Shown: positions 56,742 through 64,000 of the stretch, piece by piece
Layout of the letters: every line of letters begins with the position of its first letter
Position numbering within the stretch: position 1 is the first letter of the stretch
Assembly (NCBI RefSeq): GCF_902506195.1
Contig: NZ_LR732817.1
Coordinates: 124,001-188,000, forward strand
Direction: 5' to 3'
Origin: Citricoccus sp. K5
Lineage (GTDB): Bacteria > Actinomycetota > Actinomycetes > Actinomycetales > Micrococcaceae
DNA: 64,000 bases
Translations under genes and position numbers: made by a program
The notes under the pieces: generated by a model
What the model saw: only the letters and a program-made list of their open reading frames with translations
Database searches by the model: none
Told to the model about the DNA's origin: nothing

Positions 56742-57494
56742 TCAGCCCTTCTGGAGCGAGGCGGCCCGCCGGGGCAGGTCGGCCGGGATGGGTGCTGCAG
56801 TCATCACCACGTGGTCCACGAAGACCCCGGGGAGGTGGATGTCATCCGGGTCCAGCGACCCGGTGTCCACCAGCCGTTCGACCTCCACGAAGGTCGTCCG
56901 CCCGGACATGGCTGCCAGCGGATTGAAGTTGCGGGCGGAGAGATGGAAGCGCAGGTTGCCCTTGGGATCGGCCTGCTGCGCCTTGACGAGGCCGAAGTCC
57001 GCCGTGATGCCGTACTCGAGGACGTGTGCCCGTCCGTCGAACACCCGTTCCTCCTTCGCCGGCAGCAGCTCGCCCGGGGTCCCCCCGGAATAAGAGGCCG
57101 GGAACGTCCCGTCCGAGAGCATGGTCTCCGCACCGGAGGGCGTGAAGAAGGCGGCGATCCCGGCGCCACCGGCCCGCATGCGCTCCGCCAGGGTGCCCTG
57201 CGGGATCAGCTCCAGCTCGACGCGACCCGCGAAGTACTCGTCGTAGAACTCGGGCAGCACGGGGAAGGATCCGGTCAGTCGGCGGACCCGGCCCTCCATG
57301 ACGAGCCGGCCGATGCCGGTGAAATCGTCACCCACGTTGTTGACGTAGAGGTGCAGGTCCTTCTTGCCGAGATCGGACAGGGCGTTGAGCAGGGCGTCCG
57401 GGCGTCCGGAACTGCCGAAGCCGCCGACGGCGATCGAGGCACCGTCCCAGACAGCATCCAGGTGCTCGTGGAGGTCGGTGCGGAACTTGTTCAT
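56742..57494 (-). CDS. 3-oxoacid CoA-transferase subunit A
   Basis: 250 residues. GASIAVGGFGSSGRPDALLN is the CoA-binding glycine-rich segment (GGFG) and LIPQGTLAERMRAGGAGIAA is typical of subunit A. The first gene of a four-gene minus-strand operon. Start ATG 57494; the ribosome site is weak (AGGA). Confidence 0.93.
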   Translation of the reverse strand: MNKFRTDLHEHLDAVWDGASIAVGGFGSSGRPDALLNALSDLGKKDLHLYVNNVGDDFTGIGRLVMEGRVRRLTGSFPVLPEFYDEYFAGRVELELIPQGTLAERMRAGGAGIAAFFTPSGAETMLSDGTFPASYSGGTPGELLPAKEERVFDGRAHVLEYGITADFGLVKAQQADPKGNLRFHLSARNFNPLAAMSGRTTFVEVERLVDTGSLDPDDIHLPGVFVDHVVMTAAPIPADLPRRAASLQKG

Positions 57495-57853
57495 CACGGT
57501 GCGTCCTACTTCTCTTCTGGTTCTCGAGAGGGGAAGGCCGGGTCTGGCGCCGGCGGATGGTGGCATCGACCGGTGATGGTCCGGTCATGCAGTAGTCAAT
57601 CCCCACTGGCCCCTGGGGGTCATCCCGGTTTCCGCGCGGTAGAAGACGGAGGTCCGGCGGGGTCCTGCAAGCTGGGATTGTGACCCTGATCACGGTGAAT
57701 CCTTCCATGCGGCGGAAAGCCCGTGGCAGCGTGCCGGCGGACGGAGCACCGTGGAGGCAGCAGCACCACCGGCATCTGAATCCGGTGATGCGCCCACCTC
57801 ACCCGCCGGCGCCTCGTCCTCGGCGCCACCTGCCAGAAAGGGACCCCCTGAGC
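57495..57853. other. 359-base divergent control region without a gene
   Basis: Separates the CoA-transferase operon from the alcohol dehydrogenase operon and must hold both promoters. It contains the Crp/GlxR-like site at 57679-57694 and short inverted repeats near 57570-57625. The frame of the downstream gene stays open here but shows no start with a ribosome site. No RNA gene recognised. Confidence 0.6.
57679..57694. promoter_or_regulatory. Crp/GlxR-like site upstream of the NDMA alcohol dehydrogenase operon
   Basis: TGTGACCCTGATCACG matches TGTGA-N6-TCACA at nine of ten arm positions, 160 bases upstream of the first ATG. Confidence 0.5.
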
Positions 57854-58957
57854 ATGAAGACTCGTGCGGTCGTATGCCGCGAACCCGGAACGCCCTGGGA
57901 AGTCACCGAACTCGACCTCGACGAGCCGAAGGCCAACGAGGTCCGCATCAAGATGATGGCCGCGGGAATGTGCCATTCGGACGACCACATCCAGAAGGGT
58001 GATGCCGCCATGCGCATGCCCGTGGTGGGCGGGCATGAAGGTGCCGGCATCATCGATGCGGTGGGCGAGGGCGTGACCCGCGTGCAGGTGGGAGACCACG
58101 TGGTGTGCTCCTTCATCCCGGCCTGTGGCTCCTGCCGCTACTGCTCCACGGGTCACCAGAACCTGTGTGATTCCGGGAAGAACGCCGCCACCGGCGAATT
58201 CCCGGACGGCACCTTCCGTTTCCACCAGGACGGTGTGGACTTCGGCGGCCTCTGTGTGCTGGGGACCTTCTCGCAGCACACGGTGGTCTCCGAGTACTCC
58301 GTGATCCCGATCCCGAAGGACCTGCCCTTCGACGTCGCCTGCCTGGTGGGCTGCGGTGTTCCCACAGGATGGGGTTCAGCCGTCCACGCCGCCGGTGTCC
58401 AGGTGGGGCAGACCGCGGTCATCTTCGGAGCCGGCGGGGTCGGCATGAACGCCGTCCAGGGTGCGGCCATGTCCGGCGCCAATCGCGTGGTGGTGGTGGA
58501 CCCGGTGGAGTTCAAGCGGGACAAGGCCCTCGAGTTCGGGGCCACCCAGGTGTTCGCCACGGCGCAGGAGGCCACGGACTTCGTCATCGAGGCCACCTGG
58601 GGTGAACTGGCCGACCACGCCATCATCACGGTCGGCAGCCTGCATGACCAGGTCATCCATGACGCCATCAACATCGTCGGCAAATCCGGCCAGGTGACCA
58701 TCACCGCCGTCGGCAACGGGTCCATCAAGGAGCACCCGGGCGCGCTGATCGGCTTCCAACGCCGGATCCAGGGCGCCATCTTCGGTGGCTGCAACCCTCT
58801 GCATGACGTGCCCCGCCTGGTCAGCATGTACCAGAACGGCAAGCTCAAGCTCGACGAGCTGATCACCAACCGCTACTCCATGGCCCAGGTGAACGAGGGC
58901 TACCAGGACATGCTCGACGGCAAGAACATCCGCGGCATCATCACCATCGACCACTGA
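57854..58957 (+). CDS. NDMA-dependent (mycofactocin-family) zinc alcohol dehydrogenase, copy 1
   Basis: 367 residues. Zinc MDR enzyme of the Rxyl_3153/NDMA-type group, in which NAD stays bound and electrons leave to an external carrier, mycofactocin in known cases. Catalytic zinc Cys40 in AGMCHSDDHIQKGD and GGHEGAG; structural zinc cysteines in CGSCRYCSTGHQNLC; Rossmann motif IFGAGGVGMNAVQGA; GCNPLHDVPRLVSMYQNGKL at the end is characteristic. ATG 57854. It opens an operon with an aldehyde dehydrogenase and a second copy. No mycofactocin genes are in the window. Confidence 0.92.
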   Translation: MKTRAVVCREPGTPWEVTELDLDEPKANEVRIKMMAAGMCHSDDHIQKGDAAMRMPVVGGHEGAGIIDAVGEGVTRVQVGDHVVCSFIPACGSCRYCSTGHQNLCDSGKNAATGEFPDGTFRFHQDGVDFGGLCVLGTFSQHTVVSEYSVIPIPKDLPFDVACLVGCGVPTGWGSAVHAAGVQVGQTAVIFGAGGVGMNAVQGAAMSGANRVVVVDPVEFKRDKALEFGATQVFATAQEATDFVIEATWGELADHAIITVGSLHDQVIHDAINIVGKSGQVTITAVGNGSIKEHPGALIGFQRRIQGAIFGGCNPLHDVPRLVSMYQNGKLKLDELITNRYSMAQVNEGYQDMLDGKNIRGIITIDH

Positions 58958-58985
58958 GCCAGCGCCCGAGACGGAAGAGAACACC

Positions 58986-60476
58986 ATGACCGCAGTCATC
59001 GATCCCCAGGCCACCCTCGACACCCCGTTACTGGCGGACAACGTCCAGCTGATCGGCGGGGACTGGGTCCCCGCCGCCTCCGGCGAGACCATCGACGTCA
59101 TCAATCCGGCCGATCGCGGCCTCCTGGGCCGGGTGCCCCGGAGCAACGCCGAAGACGTGGACGCCGCCGTCCAGGCCGCCGAGCGCGCCCTGCCGGGCTG
59201 GCGTGACACGAATGCCACGGCCCGTGCCGGGCTGCTGTTGCGCTGGGCATCCCTCGTGGAGGAGAACGCCCAGGTCCTGGACCAGCTGGAATCCCGCGAC
59301 GTCGGCCGCCCCCACTGGGGGCCCTCGCCCCTGGCGGGGATGATCCGCTTCATCGCCGGGCAGACGGACAAGGTCCAGGGCGTCTCGCTGCCGACCTATT
59401 CGCCGGACGTCCTCGGCTTCACCCTGCGCGAGCCCTACGGAGTGGTCGGGGCCATCATCCCGTGGAACGCCCCCGGCCCGATGTTCACCAACGAGGTCGC
59501 CGCGGCGATCGCCGCGGGCAACACCATCGTCATCAAGCCGGCCGAGGATGCTCCCCTGGCACCCCTGGCCTTGGCCCGGCTCGCCATGGACGCCGGGATC
59601 CCGGCCGGCGTGATCAACGTGGTCACCGGACTCGGATCCGAGGCCGGTGCCGCCATCCCGAGGCATCCCGGAATCCGGCGTGTGGGATTCACCGGCTCGC
59701 CGGCCACGGGCTCACTCGTGATGGAGTCCTGTGCCCGGAACCTCATCCCCCTCCATCTCGAACTGGGCGGGAAATCGCCCCAGGTGATCTTCCCGGATGC
59801 TGACCTCTCCGTGGCCGCACCTGCCATCGCCACCGGCATCACCCTCAACACCGGGCAGATCTGCGCCGCGGGCTCCCGCGTGGTGGTGCATCGCAGCGTC
59901 CACCAGGAAGTGGTCGAGCGGTTGGCCGAGGCCATGCAGAAGGTCACCGTGGGTCCCTGGCACCAGCAGGTGAACATGGGCCCGTTGATCAACGGTCGCC
60001 AGCACGAGCGGGTCATGGGATACATCGAGGCCGGTAGGGCCGGCGGTGCTGATGTGGTTGTGGGGGGTGACGCGCCCTCCGGTGCCGACTACGGTGACGG
60101 ATTCTTCGTCAACCCCACCCTCTTCGACAACGTCAGCCCGGACATGAGAATCGCCCAGGAGGAGATCTTCGGTCCGGTGCTCTCCGTCATTCCAGTCGAC
60201 AGCGAGCAGGAGGCCATCGAGGTGGCCAACGGCGTGGACTACGGGCTGGTCGCCTCCGTGTGGACCCAGGACGTGGGCACCGCCGTCCGGATGTCCCGGG
60301 CGCTGCAGGCCGGCCAGGTGGGCGTCAACAACGCCCTGGGCGCCGGCGTCATCGGCGGCCCCTTCGGCGGCTACAAGAGCAGCGGCTTCGGCCGGACCAT
60401 GGGCGCCGACGCCGTCCTCAACTGGACGCAGATCAAGACCGTCTCGATGCGTGGCGCCACGCCCGCGGCCCACTGA
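58986..60476 (+). CDS. Aldehyde dehydrogenase
   Basis: 496 residues. NAD(P)-dependent oxidation of an aldehyde to an acid. Catalytic Cys293 in NTGQICAAGSRVVVHRS, Glu259 in LHLELGGKSPQVIF, and Asn161 in IIPWNAPGPMFTN, with the cofactor motif GFTGSPATGSLV. It stands between two alcohol dehydrogenases, so it removes their aldehyde product. ATG 58986 after AGAGAACACC; 28 bases from the preceding stop. Confidence 0.95.
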   Translation: MTAVIDPQATLDTPLLADNVQLIGGDWVPAASGETIDVINPADRGLLGRVPRSNAEDVDAAVQAAERALPGWRDTNATARAGLLLRWASLVEENAQVLDQLESRDVGRPHWGPSPLAGMIRFIAGQTDKVQGVSLPTYSPDVLGFTLREPYGVVGAIIPWNAPGPMFTNEVAAAIAAGNTIVIKPAEDAPLAPLALARLAMDAGIPAGVINVVTGLGSEAGAAIPRHPGIRRVGFTGSPATGSLVMESCARNLIPLHLELGGKSPQVIFPDADLSVAAPAIATGITLNTGQICAAGSRVVVHRSVHQEVVERLAEAMQKVTVGPWHQQVNMGPLINGRQHERVMGYIEAGRAGGADVVVGGDAPSGADYGDGFFVNPTLFDNVSPDMRIAQEEIFGPVLSVIPVDSEQEAIEVANGVDYGLVASVWTQDVGTAVRMSRALQAGQVGVNNALGAGVIGGPFGGYKSSGFGRTMGADAVLNWTQIKTVSMRGATPAAH

Positions 60477-60496
60477 ACGAAAGGCAGACCGACATC

Positions 60497-61681
60497 ATGG
60501 CTATCACCACACCCACGGCGGCCAGCGACCAGCCCACCAGCGTGCGCGCCAGCGGGGGCACCATCACCACCCGGGCGGCCGTCGCCCGGGGACCCCATGA
60601 CGGCTGGCAGGTCACCGACCTGCAGCTGGACCCGCCGAAGGCGCACGAGGTCCGGGTCAAGCTCCATGCCTCCGGCCTGTGCCACTCGGACCACCACATC
60701 ACCGCCGGGGACGCCCCGGTCCGCTTCCCGATCGTGGGCGGCCACGAGGGCGCAGGCATCGTGGAGTCGGTCGGCCCGAGCGTCACCCGGGTGAAGCCGG
60801 GCGACCGCGTGGTCTGCGCCTACATCCCGGCCTGCGGCTACTGCCGACCGTGCTCGACCGGGCATCAGAACATGTGCGTCAAAGGGCTCAACGCCGGGAC
60901 GGGCATGTTCCTGGACGACACCTTCCGGTTCCACGACGGTGACGGACAGGACGTCGGCGGGTTCTGCACCCTGGGCACGTTCTCCCAGTACACGGTGCTC
61001 TCCGAGTACGCCGCCGTCCCGCTGCCGGATGACATCCCGTTCGAGCTCGGCGCGCTCGTGGGCTGCGGCGTCCCCACCGGGTGGGGATCCGCCGTCTATG
61101 CGGCCGAGGTCCGCGCGGGGGACACCGTGGTGATCTTCGGAGCCGGCGGAGTGGGCTCCAACGCGGTCCAGGGGGCCCGCTACGCCGGGGCCAAGAACGT
61201 GATCGTCGTGGATCCCGTGGCCTTCAAGCGGGAGTCCGCGCTCGAGCTGTTCGGGGCCACCCATGCGTTCGCCACGGCCCAGGAGGCCCATGACTTCGTG
61301 GTGGAGACCACCTGGGGGCAGCTGGCTGACAAGGTCATCATCACCGCGGACGCCGTCACCCAGGAGATGGCCAACGCCGGCATCGCGATGACCGGCAAGG
61401 GCGGCAAGCTCACCATCACCTCGGTCGGCCACCTGAACGAGCAGGCCGTGACCATCCATGCCGGACTGCTCATCAGTTACCAGCGGCAGATCCGCGGGGC
61501 CCTGTTCGGTGACTGCAATCCGTTGTATGACATCCCGAAGCTGCTGGGCCTCTACCGGACCGGAGACCTCAAGCTCGAGGAACTCATCACCCGGAAGTAC
61601 ACCCTCGACGAGGTGAACACGGCCTACGAGGATCTGCTGGCCGGCCGCAACATCCGCGGCATCATCGTCCACGAGCAGTAG
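60497..61681 (+). CDS. NDMA-dependent (mycofactocin-family) zinc alcohol dehydrogenase, copy 2
   Basis: 394 residues. Same family as copy 1 (SGLCHSDHHITAGD, CGYCRPCSTGHQNMC, IFGAGGVGSNAVQGARYAG, FGDCNPLYDIPKLLGLYRTG) with an N-terminal extension of about 25 residues. Sequence differences in the substrate region suggest a different alcohol range, not a recent duplication. ATG 60497; 10 bases upstream of the UGSC gene. Confidence 0.92.
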   Translation: MAITTPTAASDQPTSVRASGGTITTRAAVARGPHDGWQVTDLQLDPPKAHEVRVKLHASGLCHSDHHITAGDAPVRFPIVGGHEGAGIVESVGPSVTRVKPGDRVVCAYIPACGYCRPCSTGHQNMCVKGLNAGTGMFLDDTFRFHDGDGQDVGGFCTLGTFSQYTVLSEYAAVPLPDDIPFELGALVGCGVPTGWGSAVYAAEVRAGDTVVIFGAGGVGSNAVQGARYAGAKNVIVVDPVAFKRESALELFGATHAFATAQEAHDFVVETTWGQLADKVIITADAVTQEMANAGIAMTGKGGKLTITSVGHLNEQAVTIHAGLLISYQRQIRGALFGDCNPLYDIPKLLGLYRTGDLKLEELITRKYTLDEVNTAYEDLLAGRNIRGIIVHEQ

Positions 61682-61691
61682 GAGCGCGTCC

Positions 61692-62282
61692 ATGACCCAG
61701 ACCATCCTCGATCCCACCGGCAGGGGGGCCCAGCACGCGGACGCCGCCGCAGGCACTGCCGGCCAGCAGGACCGTCCGACTCCGGAGCTGGCGCCCCGGC
61801 CGGCGTCGTTGGCCGGCGCCCGGATCGGACTGCTGGACAACACGAAGCACAACGCCCTGCTGTTCCTGACCGTGGTGGGGGAGCTCCTCGTGGAGGAGCA
61901 CGGTGCCGCGTCCGTCGGCATCGTGGAGACCAAGAAGAACTTCTCCATCCCCGTGGACGAGGAGATCGTCTCCCGGTACCGGGAGTCGTGCGACGTGGTG
62001 GTCACCGGAGTCGGTGACTGTGGTTCCTGCAGTGCCGCCGCCGTGGCGGACGGGATCAACTTCGAGCGTGCCGGCCTGCCGGCCGCCGTGGTCCTCACCG
62101 ATGCCTTCGACATCACCGGCCGCACCATGGCCGGCGTGCAGGGGGCGCCGGACTATGAGTGGATTAGGACCGAGCACCCGATGGCCGTGCTGACTGAGGA
62201 ACAGGTGCGGGAACGTGCTCGCCTGCTGCTGCCGGAGATCCTGTCCACCCTGACGGACCCGGACCAGGAGGCGCGAGCATGA
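61692..62282 (+). CDS. UGSC-family protein, cysteine form (CGSC motif)
   Basis: 196 residues. The family is named for a U-G-S-C motif with selenocysteine; here it is Cys110-Gly-Ser-Cys113 in VVTGVGDCGSCSAAAVADG, read as an ordinary codon (tgt) with no stop. After a disordered 40-residue N-terminus comes IGLLDNTKHNALLFLTVVGE and a C-terminal AAVVLTDAFDITGR. A thiol-redox or metal role is likely but no function is established. Its stop overlaps the next ATG (ATGA). Linked here to alcohol and aldehyde dehydrogenases. Confidence 0.85.
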   Translation: MTQTILDPTGRGAQHADAAAGTAGQQDRPTPELAPRPASLAGARIGLLDNTKHNALLFLTVVGELLVEEHGAASVGIVETKKNFSIPVDEEIVSRYRESCDVVVTGVGDCGSCSAAAVADGINFERAGLPAAVVLTDAFDITGRTMAGVQGAPDYEWIRTEHPMAVLTEEQVRERARLLLPEILSTLTDPDQEARA

Positions 62283-63394
62283 CAGCGGCGTCCGTGCAGC
62301 ACGAGCAGCCCGTTCAGTCTCTCGATCCGGTCGCCGCCCAGAGCGCGATCGAGCACGCCTACGAGCAGGGGTGGACGGACGGGCTGCCCGTGGTGCCGGC
62401 CACCCAGGACCTCGTGGACCGGTTCCTCGCGGCCGCTGGCCGCCCCGCCGGCGAAGTGCTCAGCCACCTGAAGCAGGTCGACCGCACCGTGACGGTCGAA
62501 CTGCTGGCCATCAACGCGGCCATGGCAGGCTGCCGGCCGGAGTACTTCCCGGTGGTCCTGGCCGCCTGGCAGGCGCTCTCCCAGGAGCGGACCACCGGTG
62601 GCGGCGGCTGGCAGTCCACCAGTGGACCGGCCCCGTTGATCATCGTCAACGGACCGCTGCGCCAGGAACTCGGATTCAACAGCACCGGCGGGGTGTTCGG
62701 GCCCGGCTTCCGGGCCAATGCCACCGTGGCCAGGGCCATCGGCCTCACCGTCCGCAACGTGTACGGGATCCGCCCGCACGAGCTCGAACAGGCCACGCAG
62801 GGCCTGCCCGGGCGGTGGTCCATCTGCCTCGCGGAGAACGAGGAGGAAAGCCCCTGGGCACCTCTTGCGGAAGACCTCGGGATCAGCGGCAACGCCGTGA
62901 CATCCACGTTGTTGCGCACCAGCGAGTTCGTGGACAACCGGCATACGTCCGATCCGGCGCAGTTGCTCGCCGACTTCGCCGACACCATCGGCCGTTCCGG
63001 CCCGTGGATCTTCAGGAATGCCGGCGCCGGAGTGGTGCTGTGCCCCGAGCATGCCAACCAGCTGGCGAAGGCCGGGTTCTCCCGTACCGACGTGGCGGCC
63101 TGGCTCGCCGAGCACGCCGGACGCACCACGGGACAGCTCGCCGCCGTGGGCAAGGACCGGGCCAACGAGAACGGAGTCCGGTTCCCGGGGGCCACCGGGG
63201 ACACCACAGACCCGGAACAGTTCCAGCGCACCATCGCCGACCCGGCCTCCATGATCGTGGCCGTGGCAGGGTCCCGCAACGCCGGGATCTCCATGGTGGT
63301 GCGGTACTTCGCCGACTGGTCCGGGAAGCCCGTGGCCATCACCACCGGAACACCGGAATCCACCGGCACGTCACCACAGAAGGACGATCGATGA
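62279..63394 (+). CDS. Protein of unknown family co-translated with the UGSC protein
   Basis: 371 residues, no signal peptide or membrane span. Notable: EQGWTDGLPVVPATQDLVDR near the N-terminus, NAAMAGCRPEYFPVVLAAW with Cys85, GFRANATVARAIGLTVRNV, and AVAGSRNAGISMVVRYFADW at the C-terminus. I do not recognise it; the Cys and the Gly/Asn-rich core hint at an enzyme. Overlaps both neighbours by ATGA, so UGSC protein, this protein and the SDR are made in fixed ratio and may form a complex (inference). Confidence 0.75.
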   Translation: MTAASVQHEQPVQSLDPVAAQSAIEHAYEQGWTDGLPVVPATQDLVDRFLAAAGRPAGEVLSHLKQVDRTVTVELLAINAAMAGCRPEYFPVVLAAWQALSQERTTGGGGWQSTSGPAPLIIVNGPLRQELGFNSTGGVFGPGFRANATVARAIGLTVRNVYGIRPHELEQATQGLPGRWSICLAENEEESPWAPLAEDLGISGNAVTSTLLRTSEFVDNRHTSDPAQLLADFADTIGRSGPWIFRNAGAGVVLCPEHANQLAKAGFSRTDVAAWLAEHAGRTTGQLAAVGKDRANENGVRFPGATGDTTDPEQFQRTIADPASMIVAVAGSRNAGISMVVRYFADWSGKPVAITTGTPESTGTSPQKDDR

Positions 63395-64000
63395 CCAGCA
63401 CTGACGTCGAGGAACGACTGGCGGGCACACCGCTGGAGGATCCGCTGGCCGCTCAGGGCACCGCCCGGATGGCCGGGCGCCGAGCCCTCGTCACGGGGGC
63501 CGGACAGAACGGGGACCTGCCCGGCGTCGGGTACGGCATCGCCCGGCTCCTGGCGGCCCGCGGCGCCTCCGTGGTGGTGCTGGACCGCAGCGACGAGGCG
63601 GCCCAGCGCACCGTCGACCGGATCACGGCCGAGGGCGGCACGGCCCATGCCCTGACCGCGGACGTGACCACCGACGCCGCGTGTGAGCAGGCCGTGACCG
63701 AGGCCACCGGACTCCTCGGCGGATTGGACACCCTGGTGAACAACGTGGCGAGCGGGGACCGGGCGGGGATCTTCGAGGTCACCCCCGAACGGCTCGACGA
63801 ACTGATGAACATCAACTTCACCTCCGCCTGGTCCGTCACCCGCCACGCGGTGCCCCACCTGCCCCCGGGCAGCGCCATCCTCAACATCTCCTCCGTGGGC
63901 GTGAGCGCTCGCGGGCCCGGAATGCCGTACTGCGTGGCCAAGGCCGGGCTGGAGAACTTCAGCGTGGGAGCGGCCTCCACGCTCGGACCGCAGGGCATCC
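63391..64000 (+). CDS. Short-chain dehydrogenase/reductase, truncated by the window end
   Basis: At least 203 residues. NAD motif ALVTGAGQNGDLPGVGYGIA (an insert splits the glycine motif, as in the SDR at 51778), NNVASGD, catalytic Ser in ILNISSVGVSARGPGMPYCV and the Tyr/Lys pair in YCVAK. The ATG overlaps the upstream stop. Not complete, so the C-terminal substrate lid is unseen. Confidence 0.88.
   Translation, partial: MTSTDVEERLAGTPLEDPLAAQGTARMAGRRALVTGAGQNGDLPGVGYGIARLLAARGASVVVLDRSDEAAQRTVDRITAEGGTAHALTADVTTDAACEQAVTEATGLLGGLDTLVNNVASGDRAGIFEVTPERLDELMNINFTSAWSVTRHAVPHLPPGSAILNISSVGVSARGPGMPYCVAKAGLENFSVGAASTLGPQGI

Noticed and set aside
57680-57853. N-terminal extension of the first NDMA alcohol dehydrogenase
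   Set aside because: The family begins at MKTRAVVCREPG (57854); the upstream frame has no start with a ribosome site and overlaps the Crp-like site.
61998-62040. Selenocysteine insertion at the UGSC motif
   Set aside because: The codon is tgt (Cys), not tga, so this is the cysteine form.

Overview
The window is high-GC DNA from an actinobacterium, most likely a member of the Micrococcaceae (Arthrobacter, Kocuria or Citricoccus-like). The evidence is a CarD-type RNA polymerase-binding protein, a RamB/ScfR-type acyl regulator, an MshB/LmbE-like deacetylase, several predicted leaderless transcripts and heavy use of IclR, GntR-FCD and MarR regulators. I see no tRNA, rRNA, CRISPR array, transposase or prophage. 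All identifications come from reading the sequence and remembered family features; no database search was run.

Layout. 1-3233: the end of a 2-oxoacid dehydrogenase operon (E1alpha, E1beta, E2), followed by an acyl-responsive regulator. 4954-8293 (minus): a four-gene cassette resembling a type VII (WXG/LXG) effector locus. 8555-13658: housekeeping genes (carD, LmbE deacetylase, SDR, TIGR01777 epimerase, MFS). 13784-18320: a tandem glycine riboswitch with gcvP-gcvT and no gcvH. 18496-21438: a membrane-anchored nuclease-fold protein and a umuDC pair whose UmuD lacks both catalytic dyad residues. 21446-23752: a divergent response regulator and a leaderless operon of a small secreted Cys-rich-tail peptide plus a sensor kinase. 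24033-29459: an MFS transporter, a DsbA/FrnE oxidoreductase, pyridoxine kinase, a membrane protein, and a PrpF/GalD isomerase with a divergent GntR.

29505-44767 is a creatinine catabolic island: MFS transporter, IclR regulator, creatinase, creatininase and BCCT transporter, then a GntR regulator and an operon of glyA-soxB-soxD-soxA-soxG-sdaA. Together these can take creatinine through creatine, sarcosine, glycine and serine to pyruvate. The methylene-THF released by sarcosine oxidase is the C1 unit that SHMT needs to turn glycine into serine, so the route is balanced for C1. Three promoters (MFS, creatinase, BCCT-creatininase) share a previously unannotated composite regulatory element.

44774-64000 is a mosaic of regulator-controlled catabolic modules: MarR / acyl-CoA synthetase / acyl-CoA dehydrogenase; a LigM-type THF-dependent O-demethylase with an IclR regulator; a second IclR with an SDR; MarR with an SDR; a minus-strand SDR / amidohydrolase / CoA-transferase operon; and a plus-strand operon of two NDMA-type (mycofactocin-family) alcohol dehydrogenases, an aldehyde dehydrogenase, a UGSC-family protein with a CGSC motif, a protein I do not recognise and an SDR running off the window. 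Several module promoters carry clean palindromic operators, and GTGA-N6-TCAC (Crp/GlxR-like) sites recur, suggesting a shared global catabolic control.
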